From: Rhizobiaceae bacterium
Lineage (GTDB): Bacteria; Pseudomonadota; Alphaproteobacteria; Rhizobiales; Rhizobiaceae
Direction: 5' to 3'
Assembly: GCA_019635755.1 (NCBI GenBank)
Contig: JAHBYW010000001.1
Location: 372,001-436,000, forward strand
DNA: 64,000 nucleotides
The notes beneath the pieces were generated by a model, which worked only from the letters and a program-made list of their open reading frames with translations, ran no database searches and was not told the DNA's origin. Made by a program: the position numbers and the translations under genes. How positions within the stretch are numbered: the stretch's first letter is position 1; each line of letters begins with the position of its first letter. Below, piece by piece: positions 8,773 to 18,061 of this stretch.

Positions 8773-10584
8773 TCAGCCGTTCATCAGTTCCATCAGTTCA
8801 GGGTCCTCGGTCTGATCGCCCTGCTTGTTGCGCTGCAACTGCGCGCGCACATAGGTGATCTGCTGGTCCGTCAACACGCTGTCCGCGAGCCGTTCTACAC
8901 CTTCTTTTGTGTCCAGATAGACGCCATCGGTCAGCGGCAGCTCAACAGCGCGCGTGAACTTGCTATAGAGAACGATGACCCGGTTCTCTCCCAGGAGTCC
9001 GAGGACCCCAAGTCTGTCGGGGACGTTGAGCGCATCCCAGTCCTCGCCACGCAGGACAAATAGCGTCTTTCGCAGATGTATCTGGGCCTTCAAGGCGAAG
9101 ACCAGCTTCAAGGTTCGAGGCACGAGCTTGAGCGCCTTGAGGCTCATCGGCTCGGCCTTCATTGCCTCCAGGAGCGCAGCAAAGTCTTTCTGGCGTGAGC
9201 TGAAAGCAGGAAATGTCTCGACAAAACTCTCGACACTCGTCGGCAGATCCCAAAGGCCACCTGTCAAGTCGTGGGTCCAGTCCCAGCGGTAAGGAGACAA
9301 CTGAGAGTTCACGAAAGCGACCTGATCGGCCTTCGCTTCGGGATCGAAGCGGCGCGCAAGACGGTCGACATCGCCTCGCGAAACGTCGCGGCTGGAGTAT
9401 ATGACCAGCCGGCGCCACTTGGCGGTCTCGAATCCATCCGGGGAGGATGACGGATCAACCCTCTCAACGCCGCCCTTTTCCAGCAGCTCGAAGGCCGAAC
9501 GCAGCGCCATATAACGCCCGAAGAGCGGCATCATCGCATGGATACCCGTGACGCGCGAAACGATCCCGTTGAAACTCGTCACCAGATATCGGAGCACCAG
9601 CATCAATGTTGCCAACCCGGCAAACGACGTGCCCGATTGAGCGACCTGCTCCCCCACATAGAAAACAAAGCCAGCCGTTGCCAACGCAACGCCACCCGCC
9701 GCGACAAGCGACGATCGCTCTGCCAGACTTTGGCGCAGCGCCAGAAGCCGGAGATACTCCACCGTCGCGTTCTGAGACATCCACAATTCGACGTCGTCGC
9801 CCTTACCCCATTCGTGGATGGGATTGCGCATAATGGAGGTGACCAGCGCGGCCTGGTCCAGCGAATGGTCGCGCCCGCTGTCTCGCAGCCGGGACTGCAG
9901 GTCGTGACCATAGTCGAAAAGACGGTAATAGAGCGGGGCCAAGCCGAAGAGGCCGACGGCCGCAATCATACCAAGCGCCGGGGATAGGTAGAAGATCGCA
10001 CCCAGCGAGAACGCGAAAGTCAGCGCCGGGAGGACTGTCGCCAGCAGGGAAGAGTAGGCGGCAGCGGCATAGCGCACGTCCCCGATAAAGATCGACTTCA
10101 GGGCGCCCTCGCCGGGATTGAGCCTTTCCCAGCGCTCGTACCGGGGGATTCTCGCAAGAATGTCCGAAGCGACCCGAACCTGGTCCTTGACGTATCTCAT
10201 CGAAACCGTCGTGACGACATAGCGGACAAAATAGTCGACGACGGAACTGAAGAGGACCATGACCCCGGCGACCAGCGAAGCTACGATCAGCTCAGAGAAC
10301 GCCCCAGTCGGATGGTACTTGTATCCATAGAGCGCGATCGGCGCGCCCCGCTCCAGACTGGAGATGTAGACAAAGATGAGCCCGGCGGCGATGCCCTTGG
10401 CCACAACGCTGACGATGGAGATCGCGATGACGATCAGGCCGGCCAACCACCTTCGCTTCACCATGTCCTCGATCAAAGGCACCAGTTGTCGCCGGGATGC
10501 GAGCCGCCTATGCATCAACACGGCCTCGTAGTGCCCAAGGCGTTCGTCAGCAGTGTATTTGCGGCGGCGGAACAATCGAAGCAT
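8773..10584 (-). CDS. ABC-exporter-like membrane protein with degenerate ATPase domain
   Basis: A 603-residue protein shaped like an ABC half-exporter. Hydrophobic segments lie at about 47-75, 98-122, 180-200, 203-222, 293-312 and 322-340. A roughly 220-residue C-terminal domain follows an ABC ATPase step by step but lacks the catalytic residues. The Walker A position reads RLVIYSSRDVSRGDVDRL (no GxxGxGKS). The Q-loop region reads QVAFVNSQLSPY. No LSGGQ is found near 487-500. The Walker B and D-loop region reads LFVLRGEDWDALN, and the H-loop reads VIVLYSKF with no histidine. ATP hydrolysis by this chain is therefore unlikely. It might act with a partner NBD, as a scaffold, or as a membrane acyltransfer partner. 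ATG 10584 has AGGAGG 15 nt upstream, an unusually long spacing. Confidence 0.7.
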   Translation of the reverse strand: MLRLFRRRKYTADERLGHYEAVLMHRRLASRRQLVPLIEDMVKRRWLAGLIVIAISIVSVVAKGIAAGLIFVYISSLERGAPIALYGYKYHPTGAFSELIVASLVAGVMVLFSSVVDYFVRYVVTTVSMRYVKDQVRVASDILARIPRYERWERLNPGEGALKSIFIGDVRYAAAAYSSLLATVLPALTFAFSLGAIFYLSPALGMIAAVGLFGLAPLYYRLFDYGHDLQSRLRDSGRDHSLDQAALVTSIMRNPIHEWGKGDDVELWMSQNATVEYLRLLALRQSLAERSSLVAAGGVALATAGFVFYVGEQVAQSGTSFAGLATLMLVLRYLVTSFNGIVSRVTGIHAMMPLFGRYMALRSAFELLEKGGVERVDPSSSPDGFETAKWRRLVIYSSRDVSRGDVDRLARRFDPEAKADQVAFVNSQLSPYRWDWTHDLTGGLWDLPTSVESFVETFPAFSSRQKDFAALLEAMKAEPMSLKALKLVPRTLKLVFALKAQIHLRKTLFVLRGEDWDALNVPDRLGVLGLLGENRVIVLYSKFTRAVELPLTDGVYLDTKEGVERLADSVLTDQQITYVRAQLQRNKQGDQTEDPELMELMNG

Positions 10585-10641
10585 GCGAAATACGTGTAGC
10601 CTCCTACCCGCGTCTAGCAAATCAGGCCGGGAAACACAAAA

Positions 10642-12273
10642 TCAGCGTGTCGTGCCGGAAAGCTTGGCGATGATCGCCTTGCGGTCGAACTTGCTGTTTA
10701 TGTTGACCGGCAAGTCATCCCAGACCTCGATACGCCTTGGCATGAGATAGCCTGCTAGAAGGCGCGCCAGCCCAGAGCGAATGACGTCCGCCTCCAGTGC
10801 GGTTCCGGCCACTACCGCTATGAGCTGCTCGACGGGGCCGCCGTCGGCCGGCCACGGGACAACTACGGCTTCGTCAGTCGCGGCAGCTTTGCGCAAGGCA
10901 TTCTCGACCTCGGCGAGTTCGATGCGGTACCCGTTCATCTTGATCTGGAAGTCGAGACGGCCGAGGAAATGAAGGACGCCGTGCTCATCACGCTCCACCA
11001 GGTCCCCGGTCCGATACCACAACACGTCGTCTATCCGACGGTAGCGCTGTGCGGTAATCTCCGGCGCGTTGTAGTAGCCGCCGGTCACCTGGCTTCCAGC
11101 AAGCACGAGTTCGCCCGTTGCCGGCGCATTCGTCTTGACCAGCAGCCCGCTATCGGCGTCGAGGATTTCAGCTCTCTGGCCGTCGAATGGGTTGCCGATT
11201 GGCGTGAGCCCATGCCTTATGTCGGCATCCTTCTCGTCGCCCCCCCATCTGTAGTGTGTTATCGCAATCGTCGCTTCGGTTGGACCGTAAAGATTGTCGA
11301 CGACGCTACGGGGCGCCGCGCTCTTCCACGCGTCCGACAGCCCAGCGGGAAGTGCTTCGCCACAGAACAGGCTGACCCGCAGCGTCGATAGGCTCTCAGG
11401 CATCAAGGCTCTCTGCCTCTGCATCAGCAACGCAACGGAGGGCACGGAAAACCAGCAGGTGATCTGGTGCTTCACGAGCAAGCGCTGAGGGGCGAGGAGT
11501 GCACCACCGACCAACGGCACGATCGCACCCCCGGTCGTCCACGCGCACATCATGTCGTGAACGCTGAGGTCGAACGAGAGTTCAAATGTCTGTGAATGTA
11601 CGTCCCCGGGACCGTAGCCGTATCGTGGACATATGTAGTCGAGATAGGCCAGAACGTTCTCGTGCCTGACCAGCACACCTTTCGGCTGCCCGGTGCTGCC
11701 GGACGTGAAGAAGAGATAGGCGCCACCATCAGCCTGCTCGACCGTGCGGGGACCGGTCAGTGGCTGGTCGAATGAAGCTGCGCTTTCCAGCCTCGCACCG
11801 ACGTCCGGCTCCGCCGTTTCGGGCATCGTCTCGCAAATAGCGCGAACCTCACGCCGTGCCATACCAGCAATGCTGCCGGCACGCTGCACCATGCCCGCGC
11901 CAACGCATATGGTGTCCAGTTCCGACAGGTTCACGATCGCGGCCAACTTGTCGTCGGGCATACGAGCATTGAGCGGGACGTAAGTTTTCCCTGCGGCCAG
12001 AGCTGCCAAGATGGACAGGTAGGCGAATTCCCCCCTCTCGGCGAATATCCCCACGAACGGCGACGATCCTCCGGCGAGACCCGCCGCGAGCTTCATGATC
12101 CGGTTCCACGTCGCTGCGTAAGTTGAGGCCTGCTCACGGCCTATCAGGAATCGTTCGTCCGGGTATCGTTCGGCAGTGTCAAAGAGTCTCTCGCCCAGCG
12201 ACCGCAATCCACCACCGACAGGAACCAACGTTACGCCCTCGACCTCACCGAAGGTCCGTCCCACAACGGACAT
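10642..12273 (-). CDS. Stand-alone amino-acid-type adenylation protein (DltA / NRPS A-domain-like)
   Basis: About 543 residues of the ANL superfamily. Core motifs in order are: A3 YLFFTSGSTGQPKGVLV; A4 region FELSFDLSVHDMM with the FDxS aspartate that in amino-acid-activating domains contacts the substrate amino group; A5 NLYGPTEATIAIT; A7 YRTGDLV; A8 GRLDFQIKMNGYRIE; and A10 PVNINSKFDRKAI with the catalytic lysine. It should adenylate an amino acid (or related acid) and load the carrier protein encoded at 8388-8645. It has no fused carrier or condensation domain. ATG 12273 is one possible start; ATG 12306 has AAGG about 9 nt upstream. It is divergent from the CMP-sugar synthetase gene, so promoters for both should lie in 12274-12474. 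Confidence 0.85.
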   Translation of the reverse strand: MSVVGRTFGEVEGVTLVPVGGGLRSLGERLFDTAERYPDERFLIGREQASTYAATWNRIMKLAAGLAGGSSPFVGIFAERGEFAYLSILAALAAGKTYVPLNARMPDDKLAAIVNLSELDTICVGAGMVQRAGSIAGMARREVRAICETMPETAEPDVGARLESAASFDQPLTGPRTVEQADGGAYLFFTSGSTGQPKGVLVRHENVLAYLDYICPRYGYGPGDVHSQTFELSFDLSVHDMMCAWTTGGAIVPLVGGALLAPQRLLVKHQITCWFSVPSVALLMQRQRALMPESLSTLRVSLFCGEALPAGLSDAWKSAAPRSVVDNLYGPTEATIAITHYRWGGDEKDADIRHGLTPIGNPFDGQRAEILDADSGLLVKTNAPATGELVLAGSQVTGGYYNAPEITAQRYRRIDDVLWYRTGDLVERDEHGVLHFLGRLDFQIKMNGYRIELAEVENALRKAAATDEAVVVPWPADGGPVEQLIAVVAGTALEADVIRSGLARLLAGYLMPRRIEVWDDLPVNINSKFDRKAIIAKLSGTTR

Positions 12274-12474
12274 GGCATGCGAGCCGAGCCCAAGGGCCCG
12301 GGCCATGCCGCGCGACCTTATATGGGGTGCACGCCGGTTGCGCAACGGACCAGCACAAGGCTCATGCGCCCCTCTGTTATCAACCGTTCCCGCGGGCGAA
12401 AAATTCCCCGTGTGCAGGGAGAGCAGGGCTGCTATGCAACGCTGCCAGTTGTGCCTAGCACAGGCGGAGTCAGT

Positions 12475-13239
12475 ATGTCCGGACAAGCACCTTCAGCCAT
12501 CGCCATCGTACCCGCCAGGGGTGGCTCCAAAGGGCTACCGGGCAAAAACCTTCGCGAACTGAACGGACACCCGCTCATCGCGTGGAGCATTGCCGCGGGA
12601 CGAGCAAGCGGCTTGTTCGACGCTGTCATCGTATCGACGGACTCCGCGGACATCGCGGCCGTTTCCAAGGCCTATGGAGCGATCACCTGCAAGAGACCGG
12701 AAGCACTTTCCGGCGACACGGCCCTGGTCAAAGACGCGGTGTCCCACTGCCTCCATGCCGTGAAACACCGATATGGCCGGCCCGACCTCACGGTTCTGCT
12801 ACAACCGACATCGCCCTTGCGCTCGCCGGAGGACATCACGGCCTGCGTGTCTGCTCTCGTGGAGTCGAACGCCGATTCCGCCGCGACGTTCAAGCCCGCT
12901 GACGAGCCGATCGAGCGCGCCTATCGCATCGTGGAGGGCGTGCCGTCTCCCGCTGTTGAAAGCCAAGGTCATTGGCTGCCTCGGCAACAACTCCCAAACT
13001 ACTACTATCTGAACGGCGCAGTCTACGTTGTGACAACCGGACCCTTTCTCGCATCATCCCTCGCGTCTTTCCTGTTCGGGAAGACCACGAGCGTTGTCAT
13101 GCCCGCTCAGCGATCAGTCGACATCGATACCCTTTTCGACTTCAAACTCGCTGAAATGTTGATGACCGAGACAGACCACATCGATCCAGGCGCCTATGCA
13201 ATCGTGGGGAGCCAGGCCGACCCATTTGACTACCAATAA
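12475..13239 (+). CDS. CMP-nonulosonic acid synthetase (acylneuraminate cytidylyltransferase family)
   Basis: A 254-residue nucleotidyltransferase. The CTP-binding loop is IVPARGGSKGLPGKNL at residues 10-25, followed by VSTDSADIAAV, LLQPTSPLRSPEDI, and the metal-binding VDIDTLFDFKLAE near the C-terminus. These are diagnostic of the NeuA/LegF/PseF family, which activates sialic, legionaminic or pseudaminic acids as CMP-sugars in the cytoplasm. ATG 12475 follows GGAG at good spacing. It is the first gene of a plus-strand run with a Gfo/Idh oxidoreductase and a PtmE-like CBS-nucleotidyltransferase. The neighbouring PtmE-like gene and the NeuC/NeuB genes 13 kb away favour the LegF assignment over true sialic acid, but motifs alone cannot prove it. 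Confidence 0.88.
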   Translation: MSGQAPSAIAIVPARGGSKGLPGKNLRELNGHPLIAWSIAAGRASGLFDAVIVSTDSADIAAVSKAYGAITCKRPEALSGDTALVKDAVSHCLHAVKHRYGRPDLTVLLQPTSPLRSPEDITACVSALVESNADSAATFKPADEPIERAYRIVEGVPSPAVESQGHWLPRQQLPNYYYLNGAVYVVTTGPFLASSLASFLFGKTTSVVMPAQRSVDIDTLFDFKLAEMLMTETDHIDPGAYAIVGSQADPFDYQ

Positions 13240-13283
13240 CCCACGATCGTAGCGGTCGGGGAACGGCGTTCCAAGGAGATCGA

Positions 13284-14231
13284 ATGCGAGACACGGTCAA
13301 GGTTGCGTTCGTCGGCGCGGGAGCGATGACCGAGCAACACTGCCGCGTGATGGGGCAGATGCCGATGGTCGAACTGGCCGGCATAGCCTCGCGGACCCGC
13401 GCCAAGGCTGAACAAACGGCGGCCAGGCATGGAATTGCGGTGGTGGCAGACAATGTCGTGGACCTTTTTGCCCGGACCAATGCCGACCTCGTGATGGTGT
13501 CCGTCAAGGAACTCGTGCTTCACGAAATCCTTCGCGACGCCGTCCGTTTCCCCTGGGTCGTTTTTATGGAAAAGCCGATGGGCCACCGGATGGACATCGC
13601 GATGTCTATTCGCGACATGTTCGCCGCGGCCGGGAAGCGCGGCTATGTGGGCCTGAACCGCCGGTACTTCGACTCGACGCTTAGGGCGCAGCGCATTCTT
13701 GCCGAAGTCGCCGGACCCCGCCACATTCTGGTTCAGGATCAGCAGAGCATAGCTGCTGCGCGGCAGATAGGACACCCGGACGATGTCGCGGAGCACTTCA
13801 TGTATGCGAACTCGATCCACACGATCGATTACATTCGCAACTTCGGTCGCGGTAAGGTCAGCGCCGTGGTTCGAGATGGTGAATGGCAGGGAGCAGACAC
13901 CTTCATGCAGGCTGCCAGCATCAGGTTTAGTTCTGGGGATACTGCCCGCTACGAAGCAGTGTGGCAGGGGCCTGGCCCGTGGGGGTGCAGCATCAACACC
14001 AAGGAGGTGAGGCTGGAACTGCGTCCGCTGGAAAGACTTACCGTCCAGAGGGTCGGCGAGCGTACTGTGACAGCGGTCGACATCGATCCGATCGACACTG
14101 ATTTCAAGGCGGGCTTCCATCGCCAAGCGAAAGCAGTTCTGGACGCTGTGCGCGGTGAACCTTCCGACTTACCTGATGTGGAGGAGGCACTGCGCACAAT
14201 GCAACTCGTGCATTCGATCTACGGCAAATGA
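13284..14231 (+). CDS. Gfo/Idh/MocA-family oxidoreductase
   Basis: A 315-residue NAD(P)-dependent oxidoreductase. The N-terminal Rossmann motif is VAFVGAGAMTEQHC, and VVFMEKPMGHRMD carries the family's EKP signature with the catalytic lysine; YVGLNRRYFD follows. AAGGAGA precedes the ATG at ideal spacing. It lies 44 nt after the CMP-sugar synthetase gene and 31 nt before the CBS-nucleotidyltransferase gene, so the three probably form one operon. Gfo/Idh enzymes in such clusters oxidise or reduce sugar nucleotides or inositol-like compounds. By position it could supply a precursor to the nonulosonate route, but its substrate cannot be deduced from sequence. Confidence 0.82.
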   Translation: MRDTVKVAFVGAGAMTEQHCRVMGQMPMVELAGIASRTRAKAEQTAARHGIAVVADNVVDLFARTNADLVMVSVKELVLHEILRDAVRFPWVVFMEKPMGHRMDIAMSIRDMFAAAGKRGYVGLNRRYFDSTLRAQRILAEVAGPRHILVQDQQSIAAARQIGHPDDVAEHFMYANSIHTIDYIRNFGRGKVSAVVRDGEWQGADTFMQAASIRFSSGDTARYEAVWQGPGPWGCSINTKEVRLELRPLERLTVQRVGERTVTAVDIDPIDTDFKAGFHRQAKAVLDAVRGEPSDLPDVEEALRTMQLVHSIYGK

Positions 14232-14262
14232 TCCCAGCGGACATGCATAAGCCTACCGAGAG

Positions 14263-15390
14263 ATGCTCACCATGACCGGCACGGAGCAGTTATCAAGCTA
14301 TTCGATCCGAGACACTGCGACCTTCTATGAGGCCATGGTCAAGATCAACGAGAACGCCAGTCACGCCGTTTTCGTCCTCGATGACAGCAACAAGCTTCTT
14401 GGGTCGGTGACCGATGGCGACATTCGTCGCGCACTGATCGCCGGCGAGCCGGACTTGAATCGTCTCGTCCTCAGCGCCATGCAGCCGAGGGTGCGGTTCA
14501 TGAGCCACTCCGCCACCGACCAAGAGCAGCGAGCATTCATGCGAAAGTTCGGCATCGAACAGTTGCCTCTCGTCGATGCCGACAGACGGCTGATCAGAGT
14601 GGTTCTGGCGTCGACCCTCTTCGCCGCGCGCCGACGCAATACCCCGGTGATGCTTATGGCCGGCGGGCTCGGAACCCGACTTGGCGACCTGACGAGGGAC
14701 CGGCCCAAGCCGCTTGTGTTGCTGGATGACAAGCCGATCATGGAGCACATCCTTCTCAAGTTCTTCCATGAAGGATTTCGGCGCTTTTTCGTGTCGATCA
14801 ATCACCTTGGCGATATGGTGCGCGACCATTTCGGCGATGGTACGAGGTTCGGAGTGAGTATAACCTATATCAAAGAAGAGAAGCGGCTGGGCACCGCCGG
14901 CGCGCTCTCACTGATCGATTTTGAGGACTTCGACAGCCTCTTCGTGTCCAACTGCGATGTCATTTCGCAGATGGAGTACAGCGACATGTTGGACTTCCAC
15001 GAAACCCAAGCCAACGACATGACGATGGGCGTCGTCGCAGAGAAATTCTCCATTCCGTTCGGCGTTGTGGAGACCGTGTCGTCCAAAGTGGTAGGCTTCC
15101 GTGAGAAGCCCGAGTACGAAGTCTCCGTCAACGCCGGTGTCTACGTCCTCAAGCGCGAACTCATCCATGCCGTTCCGCATGACACTCAGTTTGACATGCC
15201 ACAGTTGTTGGACATCGCGCTCGCCAGGGGCAACAGGTGCGCGGCCTATTCGATCAACGACCAGTGGATCGACGTCGGTCGTCCAGATGATTTGGAGCGC
15301 GCTCGCAAGCACCTTTCCGGCACGGGCCCGGATTCCGGAATCCGGACTGCGACGGTCATGGCTAAGAGCACCGAGGCGCGTTCGGGCTAG
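14263..15390 (+). CDS. CBS-domain sugar-phosphate nucleotidyltransferase (PtmE-like)
   Basis: A 375-residue protein. Two CBS motifs occupy about residues 15-65 and 75-120 (GSVTDGDIRRALIAGE in the first). A nucleotidyltransferase domain follows from about 128: VMLMAGGLGTRLGDLTRDRP, EEKRLGTAGALSL, SNCDVI, GFREKPEYEVSVNAGVYVL, and WIDVGRPDDLERA. This architecture is that of Campylobacter PtmE, the glucosamine-1-phosphate guanylyltransferase that starts the GDP-sugar route to legionaminic acid. That parallel suggests GDP- rather than UDP-activated intermediates here. It is the third gene of the run starting at 12475. Other sugar phosphates are possible, because related enzymes make GDP-mannose or GDP-heptose analogues. 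Confidence 0.83.
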   Translation: MLTMTGTEQLSSYSIRDTATFYEAMVKINENASHAVFVLDDSNKLLGSVTDGDIRRALIAGEPDLNRLVLSAMQPRVRFMSHSATDQEQRAFMRKFGIEQLPLVDADRRLIRVVLASTLFAARRRNTPVMLMAGGLGTRLGDLTRDRPKPLVLLDDKPIMEHILLKFFHEGFRRFFVSINHLGDMVRDHFGDGTRFGVSITYIKEEKRLGTAGALSLIDFEDFDSLFVSNCDVISQMEYSDMLDFHETQANDMTMGVVAEKFSIPFGVVETVSSKVVGFREKPEYEVSVNAGVYVLKRELIHAVPHDTQFDMPQLLDIALARGNRCAAYSINDQWIDVGRPDDLERARKHLSGTGPDSGIRTATVMAKSTEARSG

Positions 15391-15507
15391 CCGGGTCGGG
15401 CTCGATCGAATCTCACGACAGCAAGTTCCGCAGCATCGGCCACCGCGATCCCAGGGAGGCGAGCCGCTGCGCTATCATCAAGCAATTGTCGGACGAGTTG
15501 ACAACGC

Positions 15508-16932
15508 TCACGACGGGGCCACGCGGCCATTCAGCCAGGAGGCCAATCCCTCCTCAGGGCTTGGCGCCCAGCTCAAGTTTTCCAGGCCGAAATAGCCGTC
15601 AAAAAGGAAGCGAGCCTTCTCCCCAAAAACCAATGTCGGTTTCGGCCAAATGGCGGCCTCGAGACAAGCTGCCGAGTGGCCACCCAGAAAGCCATCGGCG
15701 AGCTGGATCAGCGTCGGAAACCATATCCTGCTGACGGCCAGTTGATCGGCTTCGGCTACTCCCGCGGCATCGAGGCGGGCCACGTCGTCAGGATGTTTGC
15801 GGACTACGACATCCACCCCAGGAGGAAGGATCGCCTTGATCCGCGAAAACGTCTCTGTAGGTTCGCCGCGAGCCAACATGTAGACCATGAGGCGGCGGCC
15901 AGGCTTCCTGAGAGAGGAAACCGACTCTCGACCATGCGCCAGCTCGGCTGCCAGCACGGGATGCTTCTCGATCCAGGAACCCCAGTTGGAGCCGACAACG
16001 GAAACGGGTCGATCGAATGGAACGTTCTCCGCGATCGACTGGGCGTCAGTCCGCGACCAAACGAGGAACTCGCCGGGGAAAACGCGACTCGCAGAGGGCA
16101 GAGCGCCCGGCCAAGAATAGGCGTAGTGGTTTGGTCCGCCGAGGCCATGCTGCACATCCGACGAGATGATGCCGCTATCGGCGGCTGCGAGGCCTGCACC
16201 GATGCCGATCACAGTATAGTAGCATTGATGATAGATCGCGCCCAAGCGCTGTTCAGCGATCATCCGGGCAAACTGATCGCGCCAAAAACGCACAAGCGCT
16301 AGTTCGACATAGTAAGAGGCTCTCACGCCGACATCCAGATCGACTCTGGCTCGAACTGCACCCGTAAGAATTTCGTCGACGAGCTGCCTAAGCCGCCGGT
16401 CACGCGACCAAATAGTGGAGGCCAGGAGCGCCCGCGTGACCATCAGACGTCCCGCCGTCTGACGGAGCCCATGCGTGTGGAGTCCGTCCAGATCCGCCGG
16501 GGAGAAAGCGTCTGGCCAGAGTATCCGGAGACTGCGGCGCGCTCCATCCAATCCCAGGTGCATCGCGAGCTTTTCGATGGTCGGGTGCCATGCCCTCACC
16601 TGTGCTCCCGGGCGCGTCCGCTGCGCAAAGTGGCGGGTGGCGACGAGCAGAGCGCTGGGGCTTTCGCCACCGGATCTATCTCGGCGCGCGACCATGCCTC
16701 TCATGAGAGATGGGAGCGCGGACATCCGCTTGCCCGTGACCAGGCTGCCGGCGGGTTGGAAAAGCGCGGCGCGATTGATGCTCAGCCGGCGCATCACTGC
16801 CATGCGCACCAGCGGCCATACGGGCAGTCCATGCCACTCCACATCGCTCAGATGGGCAGTGTTGGCGGCAAAGGCCTCATCCAATTCTGCCTGGTGGGGC
16901 AGCGTCGCTTGAGCTTCGAGGGACCGGACCAT
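15508..16932 (-). CDS. Putative GT-B surface-polysaccharide transferase
   Basis: About 474 residues; no specific family recognised with confidence. The C-terminal half has features shared by capsule, sialic-acid and glycerophosphate transferases: DVQHGLGGPNHYAY, VVVRKHPDD (an HP motif in a GT-B nucleotide site), and a glycine/serine loop GGHSAACLEAAIWPKPTLVF preceding a final helix. This suggests transfer of a nucleotide-activated sugar or alditol phosphate. The start is uncertain: the reading frame extends to TTG 17103, with ATGs at 16995, 16968, 16950 and 16932, none with a strong ribosome-binding site. It is divergent from the NodB-type deacetylase. It is one of three such HP-motif proteins in the lower-GC block. 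Confidence 0.55.
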   Translation of the reverse strand: MVRSLEAQATLPHQAELDEAFAANTAHLSDVEWHGLPVWPLVRMAVMRRLSINRAALFQPAGSLVTGKRMSALPSLMRGMVARRDRSGGESPSALLVATRHFAQRTRPGAQVRAWHPTIEKLAMHLGLDGARRSLRILWPDAFSPADLDGLHTHGLRQTAGRLMVTRALLASTIWSRDRRLRQLVDEILTGAVRARVDLDVGVRASYYVELALVRFWRDQFARMIAEQRLGAIYHQCYYTVIGIGAGLAAADSGIISSDVQHGLGGPNHYAYSWPGALPSASRVFPGEFLVWSRTDAQSIAENVPFDRPVSVVGSNWGSWIEKHPVLAAELAHGRESVSSLRKPGRRLMVYMLARGEPTETFSRIKAILPPGVDVVVRKHPDDVARLDAAGVAEADQLAVSRIWFPTLIQLADGFLGGHSAACLEAAIWPKPTLVFGEKARFLFDGYFGLENLSWAPSPEEGLASWLNGRVAPS

Positions 16933-17102
16933 GCCCACGGCGTATCCCATTTTGCCGGGGCTCTGCATAGGCCGGGCGGTAACAACAAGCGCCATGCCGT
17001 CCGACGGCCCTGGCAACGGACCGGCGCCTTGCAGTCGCCTACCAGTTCTTCTAAGTTTCGCCGCCAGATTGACCGCGCGGCGGAGCCGCTGCAGAGAGCG
17101 CA

Positions 17103-18044
17103 ATGAGCCTAGGCATCACCTTCCATCACTTCATCGGCGCAGGCCACCCTGCTATCCAGGGTGCGATTTCTGCCGATGAATTGGAGCGGTTCATCCGGCG
17201 TCAGGGCGTGCATAACTTCCTTGACGCCCAAGATTGGGTAGAAGCCTCGCAGCGCGGCACCCTCCGCACGGGGCAATACTGTCTGACATTCGACGACTCG
17301 CTTCTGAGCCAGATCGACGTGGCGCTGCCGGTGCTTGACGCCCTCCGCAAGAAGGCATTCTTTTTTGTCTATTCATCGATCCTCGATGGAGAGATGGAGA
17401 TGTTCGAAGTTTATAGATACTTTCGCAATATGTTCTATGAATCGGTCGATGACTTCTACGGTGAGTTCTTTGCTGAGTTCGCAAACAGCGGCTTGGCAAG
17501 GCCGGCCGGCCCCCCTGGACGTGAGAAATGGTACAGCTATCTGAACCAGTACGCCTTCTATTCGGAGAATGATCGGAAGTTCCGCTACATCCGGGACTGC
17601 ATCCTATCCAAGCACGAGTATGAGTCACTTATGATCGCGCTGATGCGCGGCAAAGGCGCAGACCCGCGATCCATCGCGGCGAAAGTTTGGATGACCAGCG
17701 CTGCCGTGAGATCACTGGCCGATGCCGACCATGTGGTCGGGCTTCACTCCCACACCCATCCGACCAACATGGGCATGCTGCCGTACGAGCGCCAGTACGC
17801 AGAGTATAGCGCAAACGAGCGTCACTTGACCAAGATCCTCGGGAAGCGGCCTACGACGATGGCGCATCCAAGCGGATCCTACAACGCCGAGACGCTCGCG
17901 ATACTCAGGGGCATGGGGGTCACCCTCGGCTTTCGCTCGGACACCTCCTCTGGAGGTGGCTCGCAACTGGAACAGCCCCGGATCGACCACACGTTGTTCA
18001 GTGAGGCTGGACAACTTCGGTCGGTGTACGCGTCGGCCAGCTGA
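17103..18044 (+). CDS. Polysaccharide deacetylase, NodB/CE4 family
   Basis: A 313-residue protein. Motif 1 CLTFDDSLLSQ (residues 60-70) carries the TFDD catalytic and metal aspartates. Motif 2 GLHSHTHPTNMG (His215 to His219) supplies the metal histidines. Motif 3 AHPSGSYNAETLAILRGMG forms the groove. Between motifs 1 and 2 is an insertion of about 100 aromatic-rich residues, longer than in minimal NodB domains. There is no signal peptide, so it should act in the cytoplasm, for example removing an N-acetyl group from a sugar precursor or lipid-linked glycan before a different acyl group is installed. A GNAT gene follows 17 nt downstream, consistent with deacetylation and re-acylation. Confidence 0.82.
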   Translation: MSLGITFHHFIGAGHPAIQGAISADELERFIRRQGVHNFLDAQDWVEASQRGTLRTGQYCLTFDDSLLSQIDVALPVLDALRKKAFFFVYSSILDGEMEMFEVYRYFRNMFYESVDDFYGEFFAEFANSGLARPAGPPGREKWYSYLNQYAFYSENDRKFRYIRDCILSKHEYESLMIALMRGKGADPRSIAAKVWMTSAAVRSLADADHVVGLHSHTHPTNMGMLPYERQYAEYSANERHLTKILGKRPTTMAHPSGSYNAETLAILRGMGVTLGFRSDTSSGGGSQLEQPRIDHTLFSEAGQLRSVYASAS

Positions 18045-18061
18045 TATCGTTCGTCCCATCG

